Translations under genes and position numbers: made by a program | In this document: piece after piece, positions 7,736 through 14,617 of the stretch | Position numbering within the stretch: the first letter of the stretch is position 1 | How the letters are laid out: every line of letters starts with the position of its first letter | From: Deltaproteobacteria bacterium | Lineage (GTDB): Bacteria; Desulfobacterota; DSM-4660; Desulfatiglandales; B25-G16 | DNA: 17,825 bases | NCBI GenBank assembly: GCA_020355145.1 | Contig: CP070660.1 | Span: 1,391,392-1,409,216, forward strand | Direction of reading: 5' to 3' | The notes under the pieces: model-generated | Told to the model about the DNA's origin: nothing | Databases searched by the model: none | The model's input: the letters and a program-made list of their open reading frames with translations, nothing else

Positions 7736-8033
7736 TATAGAAGGCACTAGTCCCTTATGAATCTTAGAGTCATATTTGGCTGCATGTAGGTCTTTACAGC
7801 GGAATAAGGGATGAATGGTAAGTTATGAGTGCCTTCAATTTGTCTAAGTTATGGGCAAGAGGATAAACTACAATCCCTCGATACACAAGATCTTTATGCA
7901 TGCGGTAAGATCAGGTAAACCATAAATCGTATATTGAGGTTAACTAAAAAGATATGTTATGTCAAGGCGATTTCAGTGTAAAAGCTAATACATACAAAGG
8001 GCATAATAAACCATGCCTTTGTATCGTTTTTTT
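7736..8033 (+). ncRNA. Candidate non-coding RNA or attenuated leader ending in an intrinsic terminator
   Basis: The 514-bp gap 7672–8185 has no supported protein gene, yet it contains, in order on the plus strand, a promoter-like site, a nested inverted repeat and a terminator. The inverted arms are GAAGGCACT (7740–7748) with AGTGCCTTC (7828–7836), TCCCTTAT (7751–7758) with ATAAGGGA (7804–7811), and GCTG (7779–7782) with CAGC (7797–7800), all correctly nested. Smaller stems follow, for example GATCTT with AAGATC near 7889–7914. I recognise no tmRNA, RNase P RNA, SRP RNA or known riboswitch core. 6S-like RNA was considered but cannot be shown. It may be a free small RNA or a leader controlling the DUF1844–ispE genes. 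From 8034 to 8185 I see only AT-rich sequence and the next ribosome binding site. Confidence 0.35.
7992..8033 (+). terminator. Orphan Rho-independent terminator
   Basis: The arms ATACAAAGGGCAT (7992–8004) and ATGCCTTTGTAT (8013–8024) pair over 12 bp with one bulged G around an 8-nt loop, then CG and seven Ts (8027–8033). The opposite strand lacks a matching T-run, so it acts on plus-strand transcripts. No protein gene lies upstream on that strand for over 5 kb; the nearest is rpmB. Confidence 0.8.
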
Positions 8034-8185
8034 ACTGTTATCTGCACAGGATTTTCTCTTGCACTAGATGACTTACTTCTGTTAAATTTACGGTAACAAG
8101 TTAGCAAAATTAGTATAAAAAATCTAAAATGGTTGAATGGATATAAGACTTGAATAGAAAAGTTATAGAGTAAGGAGGAAGACAA

Positions 8186-8569
8186 ATGGCTGAAGAGGTA
8201 ATACAGGGTGAGGGCTTTACTGTTAAAGATAAGAGAACCTTTGATACTGAGGGGAGGGTAAAGGAAGAATTTAAAAAGGCTGAGAAGGAAGAAGCCAAGG
8301 AGGAGGCGAAGGGTGCTGCCCCTATGCCGGAGGTAAATTTTTCCTCCTTCCTTCTTTCACTGAGTTCCTCAACACTACTTCACCTTGGTGAAATAGCAGA
8401 TCCCCAGTCAGGAGAAAAAAAGAAAGACCTGGCCTTGGCCAAGCAATCGATTGATATTATTGGCCTGCTAAAGGACAAGACCAAGGGCAATCTTACCCAG
8501 GAAGAGGAAAAACTTCTGGAGCATCTTCTCTATGATCTCCGCATGCGTTTTGTTGAGGCAAGCAAATAA
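8186..8569 (+). CDS. DUF1844 family protein
   Basis: A 127-residue soluble protein. Residues 1–45 are highly charged (repeated EEAKEEAK-like Lys/Glu) and probably disordered or helical. The conserved part follows: EVNFSSFLLSLSSSTLLHLGE, then PQSGEKKKDLALAKQSIDII and KTKGNLTQEEEKLLEHLLYDLRMRFVE. This is the DUF1844 pattern, a family common in Desulfobacterota, Acidobacteria and similar groups, with no established function. AAGGAGG (8172–8178) is placed 7 nt before the ATG. The gene ends 2 nt before the ispE start (TAATAATGG), so the two are co-transcribed and probably coupled. Its expression may depend on read-through of the terminator at 7992–8033. Confidence 0.88.
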   Translation: MAEEVIQGEGFTVKDKRTFDTEGRVKEEFKKAEKEEAKEEAKGAAPMPEVNFSSFLLSLSSSTLLHLGEIADPQSGEKKKDLALAKQSIDIIGLLKDKTKGNLTQEEEKLLEHLLYDLRMRFVEASK

Positions 8570-8571
8570 TA

Positions 8572-9471
8572 ATGGCCCCCAAACCCACAGATGAGAAATC
8601 AAACCCTTATCTCCTCAATCAGGCCACAATTGAAATTCTGGCACCAGCTAAGCTAAATTTGCTCCTAAAGATTACTGGACAGAGGGCTGATGGGTATCAT
8701 GAGTTACTGTCTATTTTAGTCCCTGTGGATCTCTACGATAAGCTGAAGATAGGTAAGTTAGAAAAGGGATTAGAGGTTTATTGGAGCGGCAGGGAACTGC
8801 CCAAAGGCAAAGATAACCTGGTTAATAGGGCGGCTGTCTCTTTCTTTGAAAAAACAGGAATCAAGGAAGGGGCCAAGATCAGGGTAATCAAAAAGATACC
8901 AGTAGGTTCAGGTCTGGGTGGGGGCAGCAGTGATGCCGCAGCAACATTAAAGGGATTAAACCAGCTTTGGGGAAACCCCCTCTCAAGGGAGGATGTTGAA
9001 AGACTTGCCCTTCCTTTAGGCGCTGATGTCCCATTTTTTCTCGTGCAGAGGCCATCTATAGCCGCAGGGATAGGAGAAAAACTCCAACTAATAAAGGATC
9101 TTCCCTCATTTTGGTATGTTATCTTTAGCCCGAATCTGATGGTATCAACGGCATGGGCCTATAAAATGGTCAAATTAAGCTTGACAAATAAAGATAATCA
9201 CAGTAGCATAGAATATCTTAAAAGAGTCATTTTCAATATCCCAGATATACTTTCCAATGACCTTGAAAGTGTTACCCTTAGCAAATATCCTTTTCTTTGT
9301 TCAATTAAGGCCTCCTTAATAAAGTTAGGTGCTATTGGTGCGTTGATGACTGGCAGTGGCCCAAGCCTCTTCGGCCTTTTTGACTCAGCTCAAAAGGCCC
9401 GTGAAGCTGGGAAGATGCTTGTCCGCCAATGTCGGCGTGGGGATGTGTTTGTGGTTAAGGGATTGAGTTAG
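8572..9471 (+). CDS. ispE: 4-diphosphocytidyl-2-C-methyl-D-erythritol kinase
   Basis: GHMP-family kinase that phosphorylates CDP-methylerythritol in the MEP pathway. Visible are the N-terminal APAKLNLLLKI (Lys27, equivalent to the catalytic Lys10 of E. coli IspE), DGYHEL (40–45), the Gly/Ser-rich ATP loop GSGLGGGSSDA (112–122), LGADVPFF with Asp152 (equivalent to Asp141), and the C-terminal GALMTGSGPSLFGLF. At 299 residues it is slightly long because about 17 residues precede the usual start (ATIEILAPAKLN); there is no better internal start codon. Its TAG stop ends one base before tRNA-Gln, so the mRNA 3' end may be made by tRNA processing. Confidence 0.95.
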   Translation: MAPKPTDEKSNPYLLNQATIEILAPAKLNLLLKITGQRADGYHELLSILVPVDLYDKLKIGKLEKGLEVYWSGRELPKGKDNLVNRAAVSFFEKTGIKEGAKIRVIKKIPVGSGLGGGSSDAAATLKGLNQLWGNPLSREDVERLALPLGADVPFFLVQRPSIAAGIGEKLQLIKDLPSFWYVIFSPNLMVSTAWAYKMVKLSLTNKDNHSSIEYLKRVIFNIPDILSNDLESVTLSKYPFLCSIKASLIKLGAIGALMTGSGPSLFGLFDSAQKAREAGKMLVRQCRRGDVFVVKGLS

Positions 9472-9472
9472 A

Positions 9473-9547
9473 TGGGGTGTCGTCAAGCGGAAAGACACGG
9501 GCCTTTGGAGCCCGCATTCGGAGGTTCGAATCCTCCCACCCCAGCCA
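9473..9547 (+). tRNA. tRNA-Gln (anticodon UUG)
   Basis: A full cloverleaf with encoded CCA. The acceptor stem is TGGGGTG (9473–9479) with CACCCCA (9537–9543), then discriminator G9544 and CCA 9545–9547. The anticodon stem is CGGGC/GCCCG (9498–9502 and 9510–9514) with loop CTTTGGA and anticodon TTG at 9505–9507. The T-arm is GGAGG-TTCGAAT-CCTCC. U1–A72 and G73 are known GlnRS identity elements. It is placed between ispE and prs in the same direction, as in many Desulfobacterota, and no separate promoter or terminator is evident. Confidence 0.98.
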
Positions 9548-9597
9548 AAGACAACAGGATCATTCTTGAGTAAATGGGGAAAAACAGGGAGATCCTA

Positions 9598-10548
9598 ATG
9601 GATGACGTTATTGATGGTTTGATGCTGTTTGGTGGTACATCCAACCTAAACCTAACCAAAGAGGTGTGTGATTATCTAAATCTCCTTCCTGGGGAAATGG
9701 TAAACAAGACCTTTAGCGATGGAGAGACCCAGGTAGAGATCGAGGAAAATGTGAGAGGAAGAGATACCTTTATCATCCAGTCCACATGTAGCCCGGTTAA
9801 TGATAACCTAATGCAACTGTTGATAATCACAGATGCACTCAAAAGGGCCTCTGCAAAAAGCATAACAGCTGTAATCCCCTATTATGGATATGCCAGGCAG
9901 GATAGGAAGGTCAAGCCGCGGGTCCCTATAAGCGCAAAGCTGGTAGCTGACCTGATTACCGTAGCTGGGGTGAGTCGCGTAATATCGATGGATCTTCATG
10001 TTGGACAGATCCAGGGATACTTCGATATCCCTGTGGACAACATATTCTCAGCACCTATTGTACTGAATTATATAAGGGAGCATTTTAAAGACAGTCTATC
10101 GATAATCTCCCCTGATCCTGGGGGTGTAGAGAGGGCAAGGGCCTTTGCCAAAAGGCTTAATGCCTCTTTGGCCATAATAGACAAGAGAAGAGAGGCACCT
10201 AATGTTGCCGAGGCCATGAACATAATTGGGGATATAAAGGGAAAGACAGTGATAATTGTTGATGACATGGTGGATACCGGTGGGACGCTGGTTCAGGCCG
10301 CTCGAGCATTAATCCAAAATGGGGCAACAAGGGTCTATGCCTGCTGCACCCATCCAGTCCTCTCTGGCGATGCTATAAAGAGGATAAAGGAATCACCTAT
10401 CGAGTCCCTGGTAGTAACTAATACAATTCCATTAGGTCAAAAGTCATCCGAGTGTTCTAAGATTGAGGTTATTTCCGTGGCAGAGATCCTGGGAGAGGCC
10501 ATAAAGAGAGTATACCTTTCAAAATCCGTTAGCTCCCTTTTTGTATAA
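9598..10548 (+). CDS. prs: Ribose-phosphate pyrophosphokinase
   Basis: Makes PRPP from ribose 5-phosphate and ATP for nucleotide, histidine, tryptophan and NAD synthesis. From the ATG at 9598 the product has 316 residues, the usual length. Seen in order: LMLFGGTSN, FSDGETQVEIEENVRGRD, the YYGYARQDRK loop, a SMDLHVGQIQGYF segment, DKRREAPNVAE (flexible catalytic loop) and the PRPP-binding motif VIIVDDMVDTGGTL. Another in-frame ATG at 9574 would add eight residues, but 9598 has AGGGAG (9586–9591) at 6-nt spacing and fits the family start. It lies 50 nt after tRNA-Gln and 44 nt before rplY. Confidence 0.95.
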   Translation: MDDVIDGLMLFGGTSNLNLTKEVCDYLNLLPGEMVNKTFSDGETQVEIEENVRGRDTFIIQSTCSPVNDNLMQLLIITDALKRASAKSITAVIPYYGYARQDRKVKPRVPISAKLVADLITVAGVSRVISMDLHVGQIQGYFDIPVDNIFSAPIVLNYIREHFKDSLSIISPDPGGVERARAFAKRLNASLAIIDKRREAPNVAEAMNIIGDIKGKTVIIVDDMVDTGGTLVQAARALIQNGATRVYACCTHPVLSGDAIKRIKESPIESLVVTNTIPLGQKSSECSKIEVISVAEILGEAIKRVYLSKSVSSLFV

Positions 10549-10592
10549 CTACTCGAGAGGGTTTTCACGGAAGCTCGATTAACGGAGTTCAT

Positions 10593-11234
10593 ATGGAATT
10601 GAACGCTAGAATAAGAACCGAGACGGGTAAAGGCCCGGCCCGGAGGCTAAGGAGCGTGGGCAGGCTTCCCGCCATATTTTATGGGCCAGAGATAAACCCA
10701 ATCATGCTTTCCATAGATTATCCCCAGCTCAGAAGGATCATTGAAGGAAGATCTGCTGAAAATATTATATTGGATCTAACCATAGACTCCGATGGGGAAA
10801 GTCAATCCAAAAAGGTCATGATAAAGGAAATACAGAGGGATCCGGTTACAAGGGATTATCTTCATATAGATCTTATCGAGATAGCCATGGGAAAAGAGAT
10901 AGAGGTGGATATTCCCGTTCATCTGATAAACACACCAGTGGGAGTACGCGAGGGAGGCATTTTAGAGCATATCCGTAGGAGGCTAAGGGTGTCATGTATG
11001 CCGGAAGATATGGTAGACAAAATAGACGTTGATGTATCTGACCTTGATATCGGACAGTCGGTCCATATAGGGGATGTTTCTCTTCCTCCAGGTTTGAGAT
11101 CAACAGAGGATGAGAGTCTACCCATCGCCATAGTGGTTGCCCCGACTACAACCGCCGAGGAAGAAGAGGTAGTAGAGGAAGAAGAGGTAGAGGAACCAGA
11201 AAGTGAGGAAATAAAAGGCGAAGAGGAATCCTAA
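10593..11234 (+). CDS. rplY: 50S ribosomal protein L25, CTC/TL5 type
   Basis: Binds 5S rRNA in the large subunit. The 213-residue long (CTC) form has the N-terminal 5S-binding domain (ELNARIRTETGKGPARRLR, GRLPAIFYGP), the KVMIKEIQRDPVTRDYLHIDL turn, and the C-terminal beta domain (VPVHL-like IDVDVSDLDIGQSVHIGDV). It ends in a strongly acidic tail of about 30 residues, mostly Glu from repeated GAAGAGG-type codons. CGGAG lies just before the ATG. The TAA is 4 nt before the proposed pth start, so pth is probably translated by coupling. Confidence 0.95.
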   Translation: MELNARIRTETGKGPARRLRSVGRLPAIFYGPEINPIMLSIDYPQLRRIIEGRSAENIILDLTIDSDGESQSKKVMIKEIQRDPVTRDYLHIDLIEIAMGKEIEVDIPVHLINTPVGVREGGILEHIRRRLRVSCMPEDMVDKIDVDVSDLDIGQSVHIGDVSLPPGLRSTEDESLPIAIVVAPTTTAEEEEVVEEEEVEEPESEEIKGEEES

Positions 11235-11238
11235 AGAC

Positions 11239-11829
11239 ATATACCTTATAGTGGGGCTGGGTAATCCAGGTGTTGGATACAAGGACAACAGACATAACCT
11301 GGGATTTGAGGCGGTTGATATTTTATGTAAGAAGTTAGGCCTTCATTTATCTGATCAACGCTTTCAAGCCCTAAGTACAAGCACGCGTTACCAAGACAAG
11401 GGGATAGTATTGTCCTGCCCACAAACTTCTATGAATAGATCCGGTCTTGCAGTTAGGTATTTGGTGGAATACTACAACCCGGAGATCGGAAATATGATGA
11501 TCGTGCATGATGACATTGATTTAGATGTAGGCCGTGTGAGGATCGTTAGAGGAGGAGGGGCAGGAGGTCATCATGGGGTAGAGTCCATAATCCATTACCT
11601 TGGGACAGAGGGACTCAACAGGGCCAGGATTGGGATAGGTCGACCCAGATATAATGAACCAATTGAGGATTTTGTCTTGAGCCCCCCCTATGAGGATCAA
11701 CAGGACACAATTAGAGATGCACTTCATTTGGTAACGGAGGCCATTGAATCATTTATCTCAGAGGGAGTGGATGCGGCAATGAATAAGTTCAATTCCTTGA
11801 AAGTCGGTGAAAAGGAGGCAGAAGGGTAA
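11239..11829 (+). CDS. pth: Peptidyl-tRNA hydrolase, probable non-canonical start
   Basis: Releases tRNA from peptidyl-tRNA that drops off ribosomes. The family signature is clear: VGLGNPGVGY, then RHNLGFEAVD with the catalytic His, QTSMNRSG, VHDDIDLDVGRVRI, GGAGGHHGVESI and the IGIGRP turn. The conserved first strand should read M-x-LIVGLGNPG, and the frame does read I-Y-L-I-V-G-L-G-N-P from 11239. However, that codon is ATA, and no ATG, GTG or TTG lies between the in-frame stop at 11212 and the GTG at 11251. Starting at 11251 would remove most of the first beta strand. AGAGGA (11222–11227) is 11 nt before the ATA and 23 nt before the GTG. I list 11239 (196 residues); 11251 (192 residues) is the conventional alternative. 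The stop overlaps hppA by one base. Confidence 0.85.
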   Translation: MYLIVGLGNPGVGYKDNRHNLGFEAVDILCKKLGLHLSDQRFQALSTSTRYQDKGIVLSCPQTSMNRSGLAVRYLVEYYNPEIGNMMIVHDDIDLDVGRVRIVRGGGAGGHHGVESIIHYLGTEGLNRARIGIGRPRYNEPIEDFVLSPPYEDQQDTIRDALHLVTEAIESFISEGVDAAMNKFNSLKVGEKEAEG

Positions 11830-13883
11830 TGCAAGGTTTTACTGTTTATGCGCCTTATTTAGGGATCTTGGGTCTGATAATTGCCTATCTCTTATTTATC
11901 TATGTCAAAAGACATCCCAATGGAAGCCAGGTGATGAGGGACTTGGAGGGTATGATCCATTCCGGTGCCATGGCCTTTTTAAAGAAGGAATATTCAACTC
12001 TTATGTTCTTTATAGCCGTCGTTTTTGTCTTACTTGGGTATGGTATATCCTGGAGGACGGCCATTGCCTTTGTTACTGGGGCATTCTGTTCCATGCTGGC
12101 TGGGTTTTCGGGTATGAGCGCTGCTACCAGGGGTAATTCTCGGACAGCCCATGCCGCTAATAAATATGGCCAGGCTAAGGCCCTTAATATCTCTTACTTT
12201 TCTGGCTCAGTAATGGGCCTTTCCGTAGCCAGTCTCGGCCTCCTTGGGCTTGGTTTCTGGTTCTCCTATTACGGAGGTGATCCAGAAACTGCCCAGTATA
12301 TTAATGGGTTTGCTATGGGAGCAAGCTCAATTGCACTATTCGCCAGGGTTGGCGGTGGTGTATACACAAAGGCCGCAGATGTGGGGGCCGATCTGGTAGG
12401 AAAGGTGGAGGCTGGAATCCCTGAGGATGACCCAAGAAATCCCGGGGTCATTGCGGATAATGTGGGTGACAATGTCGGCGATATCGCCGGGATGGGGGCG
12501 GACATATTTGAATCCTATGTTGGCTCTATAATTGCCACCATCGCAATTGGAGCCACCCTATCTATTACCCCTGAGTTTCTGGATCAATTTCCAATTCTTA
12601 AGGGCTTGTCTCCGGTAGAGGTGAGGTTAAAGTATATGGCCATGCCAGTCCTTGTTGTTATGGCAGGATTACTGAGCTCCTTTGTGGGCGTATTTTCCAT
12701 AAAGGTCTTCCAGGCCGGAAACCCGGCAGGTGCCCTCAGGTATACAACCTTTGTGGCAGCCGGTATTTTCGTTATCCTGACTGCTATCATTACAGATTCC
12801 ATTGCCATGCCCTGGGGGGCATTCTGGGCTATCTTTTCCGGTCTTGTTTGCGGGATTGTAATCGGCCTTTTGGCGGAGTATTATACCTCTGGTCCTCCTA
12901 TCAGGCGTATTGCCCGTCAATCGGTTACTGGCCCTGCTACTGTAATCATCGCTGGTCTTGCCGTGGGAATGCAATCCACCTTTCTCCCCATACTCGGTAT
13001 CTGTGCGGCCACATTTATTGGTTTTAAGGCCGCGGGGATTTACGGTGTTGGTCTTTCTGCAGTGGGGATGCTGGCAACGGTTGGTGCCACTATGACCGTG
13101 GATGCATATGGACCAATAGCTGACAATGCCGGTGGTATATCGGAGATGTCAGGCCTTGGCCCGGATACCAGAAAGATCACCGATAGCCTTGATGCCCTTG
13201 GCAACACCACTGCTGCCATAGGTAAAGGTTTTGCCATAGGTTCCGCTGCATTGACTGCACTGGCCTTATTTGTGGCATACACCCAGGCAGCAGGTCTAAA
13301 GATAATAGATATAAAAAACCCTATGGTGGTAATTGGGGTTTTTATTGGCGGTATTGTGCCTATGCTTTGTGCAGCCATGACAATGACCTCAGTGGGTAAG
13401 GCCGCCTTCAGTATAGTGGAAGAGATACGACGTCAGTTTAGGGAAATCCCCGGGCTTCTTGAGGGAAAAGAGGGGGTTAAGCCAGATCCGGCAACCTGTG
13501 TATCCATAGCAACTGGATCGGCCCTTAAGAGGATGGTTGGACCAGGTCTGGTTACTGTTCTTACCCCTGTAGGGGTTGGTTTCCTTTTGGGAAAGGAGAC
13601 CTTGGGCGGGATGCTTCTCGGTGCCACAGCAATGGGCGCATTTCTCGCCCTATTTATGGCAAATGGAGGTGGTGCCTGGGATAACGCCAAGAAATACATA
13701 GAATCAGGTAACTTAGGTGGTAAAGGTAGTGATAACCATAAGGCTGCAGTAGTAGGTGATACAGTAGGTGACCCTTTCAAGGACACATCTGGACCGGCGA
13801 TGAATATCTTGATCAAATTGATGTCGGTTGTCTCCCTTGTAATTGCACCAGTACTACCTGTGGTGGGTTTACTTTTAAGATAA
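11829..13883 (+). CDS. hppA: K+-dependent membrane pyrophosphatase, probably Na+-pumping
   Basis: Integral membrane ion pump driven by PPi hydrolysis, with 684 residues and about 16 hydrophobic helices. Catalytic segments are present: DVGADLVGKVEAGIPEDDPRNP (about 184–205), DNVGDNVGDIAGMGADIFESY (210–230), DAYGPIADNAGG (425–436) and, near the C-terminus, the conserved GDTVGDPFKDTSGPA. At the K+-dependence site the sequence is GNTTAAIGKG, with Ala462 and Gly465, whereas K+-independent enzymes have Lys at the first of these. Glu228 in DIFESYVGS is in the position seen in Na+-pumping members; the ion call is inference. It starts at TAATG, overlapping the pth stop, so it is read as the last gene of this run. 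In many relatives ychF follows pth instead, by my recollection. Confidence 0.93.
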   Translation: MQGFTVYAPYLGILGLIIAYLLFIYVKRHPNGSQVMRDLEGMIHSGAMAFLKKEYSTLMFFIAVVFVLLGYGISWRTAIAFVTGAFCSMLAGFSGMSAATRGNSRTAHAANKYGQAKALNISYFSGSVMGLSVASLGLLGLGFWFSYYGGDPETAQYINGFAMGASSIALFARVGGGVYTKAADVGADLVGKVEAGIPEDDPRNPGVIADNVGDNVGDIAGMGADIFESYVGSIIATIAIGATLSITPEFLDQFPILKGLSPVEVRLKYMAMPVLVVMAGLLSSFVGVFSIKVFQAGNPAGALRYTTFVAAGIFVILTAIITDSIAMPWGAFWAIFSGLVCGIVIGLLAEYYTSGPPIRRIARQSVTGPATVIIAGLAVGMQSTFLPILGICAATFIGFKAAGIYGVGLSAVGMLATVGATMTVDAYGPIADNAGGISEMSGLGPDTRKITDSLDALGNTTAAIGKGFAIGSAALTALALFVAYTQAAGLKIIDIKNPMVVIGVFIGGIVPMLCAAMTMTSVGKAAFSIVEEIRRQFREIPGLLEGKEGVKPDPATCVSIATGSALKRMVGPGLVTVLTPVGVGFLLGKETLGGMLLGATAMGAFLALFMANGGGAWDNAKKYIESGNLGGKGSDNHKAAVVGDTVGDPFKDTSGPAMNILIKLMSVVSLVIAPVLPVVGLLLR

Positions 13884-13976
13884 GGGTATCCTTGATCTCA
13901 ACAAGACTGTCTTATTTGGGAAATAATGGGTTTTCTCGATTGAATATCCAATCACTTAAGTTAAGGGGAGGTAAAA

Positions 13977-14480
13977 ATGTTTAAGGTAGGGGATATGGCT
14001 GTGTATCCAGCACATGGTGTTGGGGTTATTGAGAGGATTGAGAATAGGGAAATTTCAGGTTGTCAGGAAGACTTTTACGTCATAAGGATACTTGAGACCA
14101 ATATGATTATCATGATCCCATCTTCAAACGCCACAAATATTGGATTAAGAGAGATAATTGACCAGAACGAGGTCTCCAAGATCTTCTCCATACTTAAAAG
14201 GAGGGATATATCTGTAAATGGCAATCAGACCTGGAACAGACGATACAGAGACTACATGGATAAGATTAAGAGTGGCTCTGTGTTCGAGGTTGCAGAAGTC
14301 TACCGCGATTTAACTACAATAAAGCAGGATAAAGAGCTATCCTTTGGAGAGAGAAAGATGTTGGATACAGCCCGAAGCCTGCTTGTAAAGGAGATCTCCC
14401 TTGCTAAAAACATGAAGGAAGAAGATGTTGAAAGGGATATTCGATCGAATCTCTTTGTACATACCCAGGATAAACAGTAA
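13977..14480 (+). CDS. CarD/CdnL-type RNA polymerase-binding transcription regulator
   Basis: CarD-family proteins bind the RNA polymerase beta subunit and stabilise the open complex at many promoters, often rRNA ones. The 167-residue product has the N-terminal Tudor-like domain (FKVGDMAVYPAHGVGVIERI) and a helical DNA-binding domain. Trp86 in NQTWNRRYRDYM matches the Trp (Trp85/86 in studied homologues) that wedges into the upstream edge of the bubble. A strong GGGGAGG lies 6 nt before the ATG. The 93-bp gap from hppA contains a small hairpin, GATTG (13938–13942) with CAATC (13949–13953), but no terminator, so carD may have its own promoter or be read through from hppA. Confidence 0.93.
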   Translation: MFKVGDMAVYPAHGVGVIERIENREISGCQEDFYVIRILETNMIIMIPSSNATNIGLREIIDQNEVSKIFSILKRRDISVNGNQTWNRRYRDYMDKIKSGSVFEVAEVYRDLTTIKQDKELSFGERKMLDTARSLLVKEISLAKNMKEEDVERDIRSNLFVHTQDKQ

Positions 14481-14512
14481 GGCCCCAGTTTAACAGTTTA
14501 ATAGAAGATTGT

Positions 14513-14613
14513 GGTAAACCCTGTTAGAAAGCCTAAAACAGACCTTAAAACTGACTCAAACTTATTAGTTCTTTCTGCCATAAATGGCGTAACCTTCTTT
14601 CTAACAGGGTAAA
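14513..14613. repeat. Inverted-repeat element 1, between carD and rluD
   Basis: A perfect 14-bp inverted repeat, ACCCTGTTAGAAAG (14518–14531) and CTTTCTAACAGGGT (14597–14610), encloses 65 nt. The 15-bp ends GGTAAACCCTGTTAG (14513–14527) and TTCTAACAGGGTAAA (14599–14613) are identical to the ends of element 2 upstream of rho. The interior, which includes an imperfect direct repeat CTAAAACAGAC/TTAAAACTGAC, is unrelated to element 2. The right end abuts rluD, and its AGGG (14606–14609) is the only Shine-Dalgarno-like sequence 8 nt before the GTG. It may be a MITE-like or REP-like element; no T-run follows the stem. Confidence 0.75.
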
Positions 14614-14617
14614 CGCC

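Noticed and set aside
7811..7925. Three short overlapping frames (5, 13 and 24 codons) inside the candidate ncRNA, as possible leader peptides
   Set aside because: None has a well-spaced Shine-Dalgarno sequence or a telling codon run, and such frames are expected by chance.
7736..8033. tmRNA, RNase P RNA, SRP RNA or a known riboswitch in the ispG–DUF1844 spacer
   Set aside because: I found no tRNA-like ends, no conserved RNase P or SRP core and no recognisable riboswitch motif; a covariance-model search would be needed to exclude remote matches.
11807..12136. A 109-codon plus-strand frame overlapping the pth end and hppA start
   Set aside because: It is out of frame with two clearly homologous genes; its translation is a +1 shadow of hppA.
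13040..13816. Long minus-strand frames (112 and 127 codons) opposite hppA
   Set aside because: They are antisense shadows of a strongly conserved membrane protein, have Pro/Ala/Thr-rich low-complexity translations, and match no family I know.
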